From Selaginella tamariscina (taxonomy: Eukaryota; Streptophyta; Lycopodiopsida; Selaginellales; Selaginellaceae): a stretch of 64,000 nt of DNA. The notes under the pieces are model-generated. The model did not search any database. It was not told where the DNA came from and was given only the letters and a program-made list of their open reading frames with translations. The stretch's first letter is position 1; each line of letters starts with the position of its first letter. The position numbers and the translations under genes were made by a program. Positions 22,553 through 33,835 of the stretch are shown in pieces. Where the stretch lies: assembly GCA_003024785.1 (NCBI GenBank), contig PUQB01000042.1, forward strand, positions 203,833 through 267,832, in the 5' to 3' direction.

Positions 22553-22899
22553 CTGTGTGTGTGTGTGTGTGTGTGTTAAACATAAGTATGAACGCACACG
22601 CACACACACACACACGCACGCTCACGGTTATTTATTTTCTTCAGTGCCTGTGCTAATAAAGTGGTTACACACTTATTGGAGAAGTTCAAAATCGATTCCA
22701 AAAACGGTATGTATGTGTGTGCGTGTGTTTGTGTCTATATATATATATATATGTTATTCTTTAGGAAATGCCTACTGAAGCTGCAGCCAGAGATGATTGT
22801 TGGTACGGGTATGCGTGTAGGACACAAAGGCATAACGTGGAGCACGCTAAGAAGCTCAATCATATATGCGAACCAACCTCTAGGAACGTTGTTGTTTGA
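20720..22899 (+). CDS. CHFR-like RING/PBZ E3 ubiquitin ligase without FHA domain
   Basis: Multi-exon gene related to CHFR, a mitotic-stress checkpoint E3 ligase. Order: short acidic N-terminus; C3HC4 RING (CSICLNIWHDVVSLSPC, about 21027-21080, then CNGCFSEWY and CPQCR); a helix with LVEDLLQNNSSLKRS; an acidic SDSSDDEDSEDE stretch; the CHFR cysteine-rich region (CRQC, FLCQPG, CLLCYEHMPDR, CDAYWRSQNV); and a C-terminal PBZ-type poly(ADP-ribose)-binding finger, CWYGYACRTQRHNVEHAKK (22795-22860). Stop TGA at 22897-22899. The N-terminal FHA domain of CHFR is absent, and the first exon is uncertain (its frame meets TAG at 20756). Likely 2-base deletions fall near 21900-21920 and 22645-22655. One intron starts with GC (AAGAG|GCAAGT, 22141). 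The start and some exon joins are tentative. Confidence 0.8.
21563..21667. repeat. (CT)n and (TA)n microsatellite in CHFR-like intron
   Basis: A long CTCTCT run followed by TATATA with small breaks, located inside an intron just after the GGTAACTC donor. Related tracts: G run at 21411-21422, (TA)n at 22511-22548 and (CA)n at 22376-22400. Confidence 0.8.
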
Positions 22900-23052
22900 T
22901 ACAGTTGTACATTTATATGTTTTACAGGATTAAATAAATCATAAATTAATTTAATTACTGCACATTTTAATCCATTAATATGAAATTACCAAATGAAATG
23001 TTCAAAATGCTTTTAATGATTATCCATATGTTTAATTAAACTAGGTAGGGCG

Positions 23053-23060
23053 TAGGGTTT
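23053..23060 (+). promoter_or_regulatory. Telo-box (inverse) at the ZNHIT2-like start
   Basis: TAGGGTTT abuts the ATG at 23061 directly, so it lies in the leader of the transcript or at its start site. Confidence 0.45.
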
Positions 23061-24752
23061 ATGGGCAGTACTGTAGAGTGTAAGTACTTATTTGTAATTT
23101 TAATATCTCTAATTATGTGATTTTGTAGATGCCAAAAGCAGTATGCGAATTACACTTGTCCCCGTTGCAATTTTCGCTATTGCTCCCTTCACTGCTACAA
23201 TACGCTTATACACTGTGCCTGTTTCATATAGAGAAATGGCATTTATATGTGTGTCCATTACATATATGCAGTCTCTCCCTCTCCCTCTCCCTCTCACACA
23301 CACATGTACATATATGTATGTATATACATACATGTATTATTTGCTATCTTAATATACATGAATGTGCATATATATTACTTTTAGTGAGTCGTTCTCGCGA
23401 GACAATGTCCTCGCGGAGATGAAGAATGTTGAGGTGTCACCGGAGAATAAACGTAAGATGCTGGAAGCACTAAAGCGTGCATATGAAAGTGAAGAGATGA
23501 CGAGGCAGAAGAGAATGCAGATGGTAAGTTTACTCTGTGTGTGTGTGTGCGCGCGTGCGTACATAAGAAAATGTGATAGAATATATAGCTGTTAATCATG
23601 ATCTATTGTTTGAACACTCCTATACAAGCTAGTTGCATGTAAAGTACTCTTATGTTATATATGTCAAAGGCATATATTCGTGTCCAGCTATATATCGGTA
23701 TCTAATATGCATAGTATGGGAATCATGTATCTACTGTATCTAATATTCATTTACTTCCAATGCAGAATCCAGCATGCTATCAGAAGAAACTCTTCGCAAA
23801 GTGATCATAGGCAAGCATAATGTGTGTGTGTGTGTTTATTTATTTTTTTTAATATGCATTATTTGCTACAGGAGGCGGATTGTCTCTGGAAGATTTATCT
23901 GTAGAAGAACATAAGGCATTCAAACGAGCAGTGGCGGCTGGACACCTTAGCCACCTTATCAAACCGTGGAACCATGGTGGCTTTTACCCGCTGCAAAATC
24001 CATCTCTCTACCAAGCACGGCACAAACATGGTTCATATTTTGGATCAATCGCCCCAAGAAGTAAGCAGATCAAATTTATTATACAAATGAAATGTGACAC
24101 ACACGCGCTCGAGGGACCCTATATATTATATGATAAAACACTCTCCTATATACTCTACGTTATATATTTATGTAAGTGACTGCTTTGTAGCATATTTATA
24201 TGTATAACACACTACATTCTTAGCTTTAGTACTCTCTCTTTCTCTCTCTCACACACACACATTCTAACTTAAAAATCGGTTTCATCAGTTGTCGGGGAAA
24301 CTACTGGAGGAACAGTTGGAAACTCCAGCTCCGCTTGCACAACATTTACCTCCATTGAGTCAGCTTACCAAAGTTCCACCGTCTGCATCACTTCCGGTAT
24401 TCTCTACAACTACTGTTTTGTGTTGAGGCTCTATGGAAAGATAGTGATACGTAGTCGTTCTTTTTAACTGATATATATTCATAGATGCAATCTCCATGTA
24501 TCATATATGCAGTAGTAGATGATAACATTGTATGTAAGTTTTAGTCTTAATAAGCATTATTATTATATAACTATTGTGTAATTTGGCACACACGCACGCA
24601 CATAGTTCTTCGTACAGTTACAACGTTACATATTGAGTCATATTGTACACATGTAACATGCATTTTCCTTGTCTTTCCTTCCATATTTATCATTGTTGTT
24701 ACGTTCCATATATAACCTTTCATGTTCGTTCAACCCCCCCCCCCCCCCCCCC

Positions 24753-24809
<57 letters not shown>

Positions 24810-25202
24810 CGGAGAGACACACACACTTAAAGCTTGGCATACACTTACATACATTTTTATAGCCTTGATGTCGAGGGTACTTACACAAACAGTAGCACCA
24901 GAGAGCATAACCGAGGTTATTTCATATGTATGGAGACCATGCATTTAAATACGCAGGTGGGTTTAACATCGGACTAATTCTATGTGACGTATGGGAAGAT
25001 GGGCATGTATTTGTGCACTAGCGGACACAAGTTAGTCGAGGCTGCCCTTAATGAAAAAAGGGTAAAGAAGTTACAGGTTGGATTAAAGAAGGTTTACTAT
25101 ATGTTATGTTGGGTTAATGAGTTTGGAGATAGTTTGCCACCTTTTGCTTACTCTGTAGAGCCTGAAAAACAGAGGCCTGCGGAGATTAGGGCACAAGGTT
25201 AA
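23061..25202 (+). CDS. Zinc-finger HIT domain protein 2-like (ZNHIT2)
   Basis: Homologue of ZNHIT2, a HIT-finger protein that in animals works with the R2TP/RUVBL chaperone in assembling snRNP and other complexes. The HIT finger reads ECQKQYANYTCPRCNFRYC then SLHCYNTLIHC (23131-23210). The next exon carries FSRDNVLAEM and RKMLEALKRAYESEE (23385-23522). Then come SMLSEETLRKVI, GLSLEDLSVEEHKAFKRAVAAG and LSHLIKPWNHGGFYP (23880-24000), a Pro-rich segment (24300-24400), and the conserved C-terminus VGLKKVYYMLCWVNEFG ending at TAA 25200-25202. The exon at 23766-23810 ends with a GC donor (CATAG|GCAAGC). Starting at 23061 with splice GA|GTGTAAGT gives an in-frame finger. Phases at the junctions near 23210-23385 and 23522-23766 do not close cleanly, so small indels or misplaced exon edges exist. 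It may be a damaged copy. Confidence 0.75.
24736..24812. repeat. Poly-C / (CT)n(TA)n(GA)n self-complementary tract
   Basis: About 18 C residues, then CT repeats, TA repeats and GA repeats. The CT-TA-GA part is one uninterrupted perfect palindrome able to extrude a long hairpin. It lies in an intron of the ZNHIT2-like gene. Poly-C length may be an assembly estimate. Confidence 0.85.
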
Positions 25203-25242
25203 TGTTAATGTATAATTAATATTAATAAGTGGATTGTTAAGT

Positions 25243-25280
25243 AAACCCTAAAAAGCAGAGTAGCCCCTACGTAAACCCTA
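25243..25280 (+). promoter_or_regulatory. Two telo-boxes upstream of nCBP start
   Basis: AAACCCTA occurs at 25243-25250 and 25273-25280, the second ending three bases before the ATG at 25284. Only 81 bases separate this ATG from the stop of the ZNHIT2-like gene, so the promoter must be very compact or overlap the upstream 3'UTR. Confidence 0.5.
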
Positions 25281-25283
25281 GCT

Positions 25284-26483
25284 ATGGCAGTGGTGGAGGG
25301 AGGAGAGGCGGCAATGGAGGATGAAGAGCTTCGGCGTGCAAGGGAGGCCGAGGAAAAGGAGCGATATAACAGGGAGCTTCAAGCCGGATTGCATCCGCTT
25401 CATGTAAGTCTTACACACAAATGTTCCGAATTTTGCCTCATTCGGTTTAGTTACAGCAACGATATGTCTTCTGGTACACTCGTAGAACTCCTGGAGTCAG
25501 GTCGCAAGCCTCTATGAAGATAGTATGAAGAAAATCGCAGAATTTAGCACGGTAGCTGCATTATGGATGTATATAATGTACACACACCACACACAACACA
25601 CACATTTGAGTGTCGATATATATTCTTGTACAGATAGGTTTTCTTGTGATGGCAGGTTGAGGGATTTTGGGCTTGCTATTGCCATCTCTCGAGGGCATCC
25701 AACTGCCCAAATCCTACTGATTTCATCTTTTCAAAGAGGAATCAGACCATTGTGGGAGGTACGTATTATTATATTGCTTTAAAAGTCACCTTATATATAT
25801 AGAAATTTATCTCTCTCACAGCGCACACGCACAATGCTTTTGTATCACCTTATCTCTTAAGCATGCCTGTGACTCTTTTTTTTTTTTCTGACACTCATTA
25901 ACTTCTATATATTCTTAACGTAGATGAATTTGAGAGTATTGTTCGTTACTGTTAATATTATTGTTGTCTTTTATTTGACGATGTATTTTCCGTGTAGGAC
26001 GCTGCAAACAAAAGCGGTGGCAAGTGGATTATACGCTTTAAAAAGGTCGTCTCGGACGGTTTTGGGAAGACCTGGTATGAACTTGCATATATAGAATATC
26101 AGCAATAATGTTATGTCTCTGTGTTGTGTGTGTACACAAGACATTATAGCCTCATATTCGTCCATAGGTACTTGCCATGATAGGTGATCAACTTGATTAT
26201 AGCGATAGTGTATGTGGAGCAGTTCTCAGCATCCGCTTTGGGGAGGATATATTGAGTGTGTGGAACAGAAACGCTTCCGACAATCAGGTTGTATATACAT
26301 GTCACGCCACCCTCACACACACAGATTTGTTACTGTGGCAATTATTTTTCAGGCAGTGATGGCTCTTCGGGATTCGATCAAGCGACACTTGCATCTTCCG
26401 GCAAGCTACGTCATGAGTATAAACCGCACGATGCCTCGTTACGTGATAACTCGTCGTTCAGGAATGCATGGCTTCGAGGATAA
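25284..26483 (+). CDS. nCBP / 4EHP-type eIF4E family cap-binding protein, frame-disrupted
   Basis: Plant nCBP homologue. The family binds the mRNA 5' cap through two tryptophans. Exons: 25284-25403 (acidic N-terminus ending HPLH); about 25457-25551 (YVFWYTRRTPGVRSQAS, then MKKIAEFST); 25656-25758 (VEGFWACYCHL); 25998 on (DAANKSGGKWIIRFKKVV); then AMIGDQLDYSDSVCGAVLSIRF with DILSVWNRNASDNQ; and the last exon with ALRDSIKRHL ending at TAA 26483. Cap-pocket Trp candidates are present (FWY, GFW, GKW, SVW). Comparison with the conserved family pattern indicates five missing single bases (near 25512, 25723, 25738, 26051 and 26418) although every splice site is intact. Either a recent pseudogene or sequence error; not translatable as given. 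Confidence 0.8.
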
Positions 26484-26728
26484 AATACTAAAAAAATGCT
26501 AACCATACTGGTACGTCTTTGTTCTTGAAACTTGTTACAATCACTTAACTATTCAACTGTGTACTGTGGTTAATAACTTTGAGTTAATTCAACTATAAGG
26601 GGGTTAAGCTTAAATTTAACTCCTCCCCGATTTCAAGTTTAAAAATTTGAAAAAGACTGTGTACATAATATGTTAACCATTCTGTCCATATACTTGTGTG
26701 TTGTATTCCTTTTGTGTTGTTTGTTTTC

Positions 26729-27950
26729 CTACTCTTTGCTCTTAAGATACGATTGCATTCCCAGGTGCATACCCAGTGAAATGTTCACCCCATTGTATGT
26801 TGTTGGTGCATACATCCAGTACTCATCCGAGCCTAGCAACTGCATATATGCATTTATTAGGATGTGGTGTGTGTTTATTATATTATATGTGGTTGCTGTG
26901 TAAAGCATCGTATTTAATGTGTATATCTTTGACTGTGAGTACCTTTACTTGTAACTGGAGGAACTTGACGTAATTGATAGCCTCCTCTAGCATTGTTACA
27001 ATGTCAACCTGAGGATAAACAAAATCCATATTATTTAATTAGCTTATTTATTAACTAAATTAACTAACCTTTGCACCGTTTGGTACTAATCCTTGAAGAA
27101 CTCTTAAACGCTCGTTAATCCTCTCTCTTCTTTGCTGAAACAAAGAAAGATGAATATATGTATGCAAGACACATTGTTTGTGCATGTGTATACTTACACG
27201 AGCGTAGACACTCTGTGGATCGGTAGCAGATCCACGTTTGGCGCGTGGCTTTCCATCAGTATTAAGAGCCGGCCCAAGAGCTACAGCCGATGTAATTGCA
27301 GTTCTGGTGTCTTCTGTTGACGTTTTGTTTGCTGCTTTCTTCGATTCTACCCTCGGTCCCTGTAATAAAAGTTACACCGTATACACACACATATATATAT
27401 ATATCAATCAACACTGACACAGAGACAGCCTACATTCTTTTTTTCTTGTACTCTTGTGTTGTTAATATGTATATGATGTTAGCTTTATATCATACCATGC
27501 ATCTCCTTTTGGAGTCTGGACTGTCGTCATCCAGCTCCTCTTTGACCTGGTGGAATCGGAGATGGATTTCTCACCGTCCTCGGAGCTTTCAGATTGATTG
27601 GAATTGATGTGAAGGGACTTATCGCACACGGAGTGTCCTGGATTTGTAGGTGGAGTGGCCCATAAGGAGGCGGCTGCAGTACGAGCCGAAGTTGAACAAC
27701 AAAGGGGAGCACGGGGAGTCCGGATTGGCAGCAGCGTCGAAGCTCTTGGTCACAGGTGCCGGAGTGAGTTCATGGTACTCGTGAGGTAACAACATGATGT
27801 TGCCTCGAAGGAACACTTTGAAACATATGCATTGGGTGTCCAGAGCTCCGACAGTATCTCCGGTGCCACACACGCGCACGCATCGGACGAGAGGCTGTCC
27901 CAGATTGAGGACAACTGTGAACTCGAAAACTCCTCGTGTAGCTGCTCCAT
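26729..27950 (-). CDS. RSL-class bHLH transcription factor (root-hair/rhizoid type)
   Basis: Minus-strand gene of the RHD6-LIKE bHLH family, which drives root hair and rhizoid outgrowth in land plants. Exons by plus coordinates: about 27496-27950 ([15 protein letters not shown] at the start; acidic [15 protein letters not shown] near the end), 27198-27359 (ends [12 protein letters not shown], the hallmark RSL motif before the basic region), 27069-27134 ([20 protein letters not shown]: basic region and helix 1), 26943-27008 ([20 protein letters not shown]: helix 2) and 26729-26839 ([17 protein letters not shown], conserved C-terminus, TAG). Helix-loop-helix exons join in frame. E/R/R DNA-contact residues are present. 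Exon 1 changes frame near 27750, so either an intron or an indel lies there. It is convergent with nCBP (245 bases between stops). Confidence 0.85.
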
Positions 27951-28050
27951 ATAGGATATTGCAGGCAAGTAGCTCGCTAGATTTTGAACCTGTTGCAGTA
28001 TTATTCTACAACCGCAAGTACTCAACTTGCTAGTAAGAAACACCGGAAAT

Positions 28051-30430
28051 GCAACTTGCGTACTATGGATGACCTTTTAAGTGACAAGAAAACACAAGTA
28101 AAGTCATTTTTTTTTTCCCCTCATGATCTAGCAGATATTTAAATATCGAAGGCTCCAAAAATGTGCTCATTAAACAAACACGGTGTTAAATCAAACTAAA
28201 CTGTATTTAGAATATTCAGTACCTTGAAATCATTGTTTTTAACCATGATCAGCACATACTTAATTTTAAAATAATCAGTGTCGGCAGGAAATACAAAAAT
28301 TAAGTGACTGTAAGTACTGTGGTTGTATTTTTTTATGTAATAATATAATACTACCTTAAGCTAACAATATGCATTGTCATGTAGATCTGGATGGGGGGGT
28401 CACTGCCAACGAAGCCAGGCAAGGAGATGCCAAGGCGTGTAAGAATTTCTAAGCTGACTTCGCAAAAGGTGATGATCATGCAATATGATATTAATGTTAC
28501 AAAAATATTAACCATTACCTCCAAAATATCCAACCTGCTGAAGGATATCTCTATCTGTTGACTATGTGGGTTAAAAAATAACTGCTATTTAGATTGACAA
28601 TGCAACAATATTATATACTATTGTGAATAATTACAGTATTAAAATATTTGAGAATTATTGTTATAATACTATATATGCTATTTTATGGAGAGATAATGTT
28701 ATCGTGTTATTATTGTAGAAAAAAATCGATATTGAGATACTAGTACAAAATTCAATTGAATAACCCATGATATATGAGTCAAATATTTTATTTTATTAAT
28801 AATGTACTATATATTGGATAATAATGTAACAAGTTATTTTAATTATTTAAGTAATTAATATAGTTTTATGTATAATAATAACTTTTAGATATAAAATAAA
28901 ATGACTAATGACACTGTTTTAATGAAATCTCTCTAACATAGGTAATCTTATAAATAATTTAAATATATTATTATATATATACCATGAACCTGCTTAAATT
29001 AATACTATTGGAATAGAGCAATTTTATTTAAGGCAGGTTATTATTTATATGTTATATTTTATTTATATTTGTATTGGTATGTATTATTTCATTGAAGTTG
29101 GGGACGAAGGTTTATTATTCACTGTATACAAAGTTGTTCACAAGATTAATAATTAAGTATACATATTAATTGAATGATTTAAATTTTATTTAAGATTTAA
29201 ATTAAAATGAATATTAAAAAGATTAAAAAAGATTCGTTTAATTAAATGGTTTTCAACCTTAAATATATCATAAAGACGATGAGTATATACTAAGGTATAT
29301 CTTAATTAAAATATATTAATAATAATTCAAAATACCTTATACATATTTATAAACAATATAATATATATATTTTTTAGTTCAACTTATGTGCACAAAATAT
29401 GGAGTTGTTAACAAGCTCCCCCTTTTATTTTATGAATCACAAGTTATCTCAGTTAAAATACTTATCTTTCATGTTTCATACTCTTGTTATGAATATAAAT
29501 CTAAAAACAGAATACATTAATAAGTTATGTCATAAAAATATTAAGATATTATTTAATGATAAATGAAATACATAAACAAACTAATCATATATACTAATGT
29601 GTGTACAAATGTTTTGTTTGATTTATAAGGAAACATTTAAATTCCTTTATAGATGTGTATGCATTGAAATTTAATATATATATGTATGTGTCCTTTACAT
29701 TACCAAAGCCATAACAAAGAACAAAATATAAATGGACTAACTAACAATATTCATGAGTAAAAGGAAAAAAGAAAACAAAAGAAAGAATGAATTAATTGTG
29801 AAATTGATCTACAATTAAGTTATATTAAAATGTTTTGATATTTAACATAATCCTCCTTATTTTGTAGGGGTGACAAGATATGCAACTATGACATCTATGT
29901 ATAGCACTTTGCACATTGAGATTTATTGTGTATATTGTAGATATAATTTAAGCTTGTAATAATTTCACAAAGTGGATATCAACCTCATATAGTATAGTTT
30001 AAGCTTAATTAGTTTGATGTTAATTTCATGACATAGACTTCAATCTTACAATGATCATAGAATTGATTAGTGTCTAACATAGTAGAAACTAATTTTACTC
30101 AATGTGCATTAATTTTATAAAGTAAATATTAAACTCGTGAAGTGAACACTATTCTTAATGTTATACCCAAAATCTCACATGGGTTGAGAAAGCACAATTT
30201 TTATCATCTCTATCATTAAATCTTTTTAACGAATGCTTGAAAATACTCAATTCATTCTTATTGGGTTGTTAAAATTTGGTTCAGGGTTTGGGTCTTATGG
30301 AAATGTCTCTTTACGAAGAGTTTCAATCACAAAGTGAAAATACTACATAGTGAAATTTTAATCATTTGAATACTACAAATTTGAAATTTAAATTTATACT
30401 CAAATATTGCACTTTTTTTTGGGGTCTAGA
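28051..30430. other. AT-rich intergenic DNA, no gene seen
   Basis: Very AT-rich, with no domain or long frame. The region upstream of the RSL gene (28050-28550) could hold its promoter or 5' exon but shows no distinct motif. Around 29940-30380 loosely repeated phrases such as CACAAAGTGAAAAT and TCATGACATAGACT recall the arrays at 33.1-36.9 kb. Confidence 0.5.
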
Positions 30431-31370
30431 ATGGTTATTAAAATGATAGATTTAAATGAAGGATCACTGGTTGTTATCCAAGTAATAGTTGCAGATTGCA
30501 CAAATAGTTTCAACATTAAAAATTATCGTAAAAGGATAAAAAGGGTGACAAATGATGTTGTTTTTGAACAATAACAATCTGGCAATTAACACAGAGAATG
30601 TGAGACTCAAGCTTCTATTGATTCTGCAAGGTGAAACTAAACGTTAGAAAATTGAATACCTAGAGAGATTTTGGCATGTAAGTATGATAATTGAGATGGA
30701 GCTAATGGCTACAATGCATGATCGTCTTTCCCGTGTAATCCCAATAGCTCGAGAGAAATGGATTGGTGCCTATATAGTATATGTGATGATGACAAGTTAT
30801 GGATCTATGGTGGCAGAAGGGTTATAATATGAAGAAGTGGATGCCTTGGTTCCAACTAAAGTTATGGATGAGAAGTTTGAAAATAGGACTTCTAATGGCA
30901 ATTGAAATTTTATTTTTTATAAGAACATAAATTATCAACAAGCTTTGGCGCAGAAGCACCTTTAGACTTGAGGAAAAAAACACACAATTGGGATGCTAGC
31001 ATCCAGCTATATAAATAGATGTATGCCAATTACTTCCTAAGAAACAAGGTTGATTACAACAACGTTCACAGTAAGTGTACAAGGGAAAAGTGTGAAACAA
31101 ATAAGATGCAAGATGTATATTCAAATAATGAGCTCCTAATAATCATTGTCATGGCAAACAAGTTGAAAGTAATGTTGGAAGCAATAAGCGTGAATGATTT
31201 TAAAAAAAGAATTGCAATGTTGAAGGAGTGGGAGTGGTCAAACAAAGAGCATAACAGAGAGATAAAGCAGATGAAAAAAGAGTTGGTCATTAAGGATAAA
31301 GAAATTGTTACAAAAGAGAAAGCAATGAACAAGTTGTTTCAGAAACTACAAGTCTTTAGAAAGTAAATAA
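30431..31370 (+). pseudogene. Degenerate coding remnant with coiled coil
   Basis: Interrupted open stretches lead into a clean 115-codon frame at 31019-31366. Its C-terminal two-thirds is strongly helical and charged (DFKKRIAMLKEWEWSNKEH, then KQMKKELVIKDKEIVTKEK), which predicts a coiled coil. No family is recognised. It lies directly upstream of a RING-H2 relic in the same orientation, so both may derive from one E3 ligase gene. Confidence 0.4.
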
Positions 31371-31584
31371 TGCAAGAGGTTACTCATCTCAAGCACTTTA
31401 TTCATTAATACATGAGTTCAAATGAGTTGGAGCTGAATGGGGAAGACACAATTGTATATTCAAATGCAAAGAATCATTCTCCCTCATAAAGCATTGTGCC
31501 TGGAACATGTGTGTTGGTTGTGACTCCCCCATTGAATATAACTTCAACACTTTAGAATCAATTGAGAACAAGTGATGGGAAGCG

Positions 31585-31735
31585 TTGTTGGCACAAACCC
31601 TTGAATGAAGATTATCTGATATGCCTTGATAGATTCATAGAAGTGGGCAATTACCAACTTGGTTGTTGACACTCGTATCATATTACATGCTTGGTTTCTT
31701 TATTGTTAAACAATAATAGATGTGCCAAATGTAAG
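31585..31735 (+). pseudogene. RING-H2 finger relic
   Basis: The plus frame reads YLICLDRFIEVGNYQLGC, stop, HSYHITC, then NNNRCAKCK. This is the C-x-H-x2-H-x2-C ... C-x2-C skeleton of a RING-H2 ubiquitin ligase with an in-frame TGA exactly where CxH expects one residue. TGA could arise from CGA by deamination of a methylated CpG. The first zinc cysteine is replaced by Tyr. The domain is dead as read. Confidence 0.6.
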
Positions 31736-31739
31736 TATG

Positions 31740-33108
31740 TAATGCACGATCACACACAGTTGTACATTGGCCTTGCAACATCTAGAAACTATGTTATTTC
31801 AGGATTGGTTCTGTCATATTAAGTTTTGTAACCTAATGAAACCATGCTTGATTATGAAGAGGTATTGCAAAGGGTAAGAGAACAGACTAAAACTGCAAGT
31901 TGTAATTGTCATAGTTTTTACTATGACTCAACCCTTTACTTTGGGGTTTAACTTTTGTTACTTACCGAGTTATGTGACGAACCCTAGATATAGTAGGAAA
32001 CATGCCCAGCTAGTGCACTTGAGTATATGATGATGGTTCGATTGAGTGTCATTAAGTATTTGTAGGAAACTCTAGGTGAAGCTAGAACTTACTTTCTAAA
32101 AAACTCTCTCCTAGTTTAATGTTCCCAGTTAAGTGATAGCTTATCAAATGACCTAACCCTAGGGTGCCCTAACCAAACTTACTAACCCTAAACCTAACCC
32201 CTGGGGAGGTCATCTCATTTCATTAAGGGCTGGCATTATGTGCCAGCCCACTTATTCAATTAGGAAAAGGAGAGAGGGGGCGGGTTATGCCACATAGATA
32301 AGGTAGAGTATATATAATGAGAGTTCCTAAGTTCAAAAGAGAGCTTGTTATTCTTTTATTGGTGCAAGCTAAACTAGTGTTGTTAAGACACAACTCTCTA
32401 TTGTGCCACCTTAACTTCTACATGACAAGGGTACATCCCACCTTTGGGTTAGCTTACTCTTATCATTGATAGAATTTCGACCTTGTGACCGAGTATGTCA
32501 CGTTCAAGGAATTGGTTAATTCTTGGGTACATCAACCCAGTTCGCAAGCTTGAAAAGGATTGCCCGAGTTCACATTTCACAAGACTAGTGGATGAGGCCT
32601 TGCTCTGGTTGCTTCATCCATGCCAAACTAGGATACTTGCAGCTCAACTAACCCACACATCCTGACTCATGAGGTGAGCCTTGATCATAGACTTGGCCAA
32701 TTGAGGGTGTGAATTCCTAAAAGACAGCAAGCGCCTTTATGGCACCATGTCAAAACTTTGATAGTAGTGCTCATGATCGAGAATGGATTTACCAATATCA
32801 GCTATGTGCATATCGTAACATGTTATGACTCAGTATCTAGATGATTCAAAGGTCAGCAACAACGCCAATTACCAAACAAAAATTGGTTACCTAATTTTAC
32901 TGAGTGATTTGTTTCTTGATTGCAATTATGATTAGAATTGATGTTTTTAATGGATATCGAAACAGAATACATGAAAGTAGCTCGCGATCGCCACAAAGTG
33001 TAATTCCAGGATGCAAATTATCTAGCCAAGAAAGTACAAACCAATTTAATATATTAGTTGAAATTTGTGAAAAAATTAAGGCTAATTAACAAGAATTTAT
33101 TGTATAAA
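31740..33108. other. Intergenic, possible old LTR-like segment with hairpin
   Basis: GGGCTGGCA-TTATG-TGCCAGCCC at 32227-32249 is a perfect 9-bp hairpin, followed by a TATATAAT at about 32312. Between 32157 and 32207 a few CCCTAA/CCCTAAACC words occur but do not form a telomere array. No gene is seen. The stretch 32000-32560 has the look of an LTR promoter but no partner copy was found in this window. Confidence 0.35.
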
Positions 33109-33116
33109 TTAAATTG

Positions 33117-33835
33117 CTACCCTATGAAGTGAGGTTCGAAGACCATGAAGTGATGTTCGAAAACCATGAAGTGATACTAAAAGATCACGAAGTGAGATTA
33201 CAAGATTATGAAGTGAGACTACAAAACCACGAAGTGAGGCCATAAGGACAACAAAGCTACCTTCCAAATGAGGCTTAGTCTGTATGAGTAAGATTAAAAG
33301 CCAACGAAGTGAAACACCCAAGCCCCCACCCCACGAAGTGGAACTCCAAATACACAAAGTGAGACTCCAACCACACGAAGTGAAATTCTTACACTACAAA
33401 GTGAAATTTCAAACTCACAAAGTGAAACTTTAACTCCATGAAGTGAGACTCCAAGTCCACAAAGCGAGACTCTTTCCCAATGAAGTAAGGCTCTTGCACT
33501 ATGAAGTGAGACTAATGCACTACAAAGTGATCAGCCATGTTTATGAAGTGATCAACCATGGTTATGAAATGAGACTCTAAGTTCACAAAGTGATCCACTA
33601 AGCCTACAAATGAACCTTCTATCTAATGAAGTGAGACTCTAAACCCACAAAGTGATTTGTCAAACATAAGAAGTGAGACTTTAAGCTCAAAAAGTGAGCC
33701 TCCTAGCCTACAAAATGAGCTCTCTTAAATACAAAATTATTTGTCATGCCTTCGAAGTGGGCCTCTTATCCCATGAAGTGATCCATTAAGCTCACAAAGT
33801 GAGACTCCAAGTCCACAAAGTGATAATCCATCATT
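33117..33835 (+). repeat. Degenerate tandem array, AAGTGAGACT type
   Basis: More than 25 copies of a (C/T)A(C/A)(G/A)AAGTGA(G/T)(A/G)CT core with variable spacers such as CCAAGTCCA, TCTAAACC and TTCGAAAACCATG. The open frame on the opposite strand (33109-33357) is a product of the repeat. Confidence 0.8.

Noticed and set aside
32157..32207. Interstitial telomere repeat
   Set aside because: Only scattered CCCTAA words, not a tandem array; likewise at 35545-35595.
33109..33357. 82-codon minus-strand frame with HGLRTSLH repeats
   Set aside because: It is the translation of the AAGTGAGACT array; the same holds for 36439-36876 on the plus strand.
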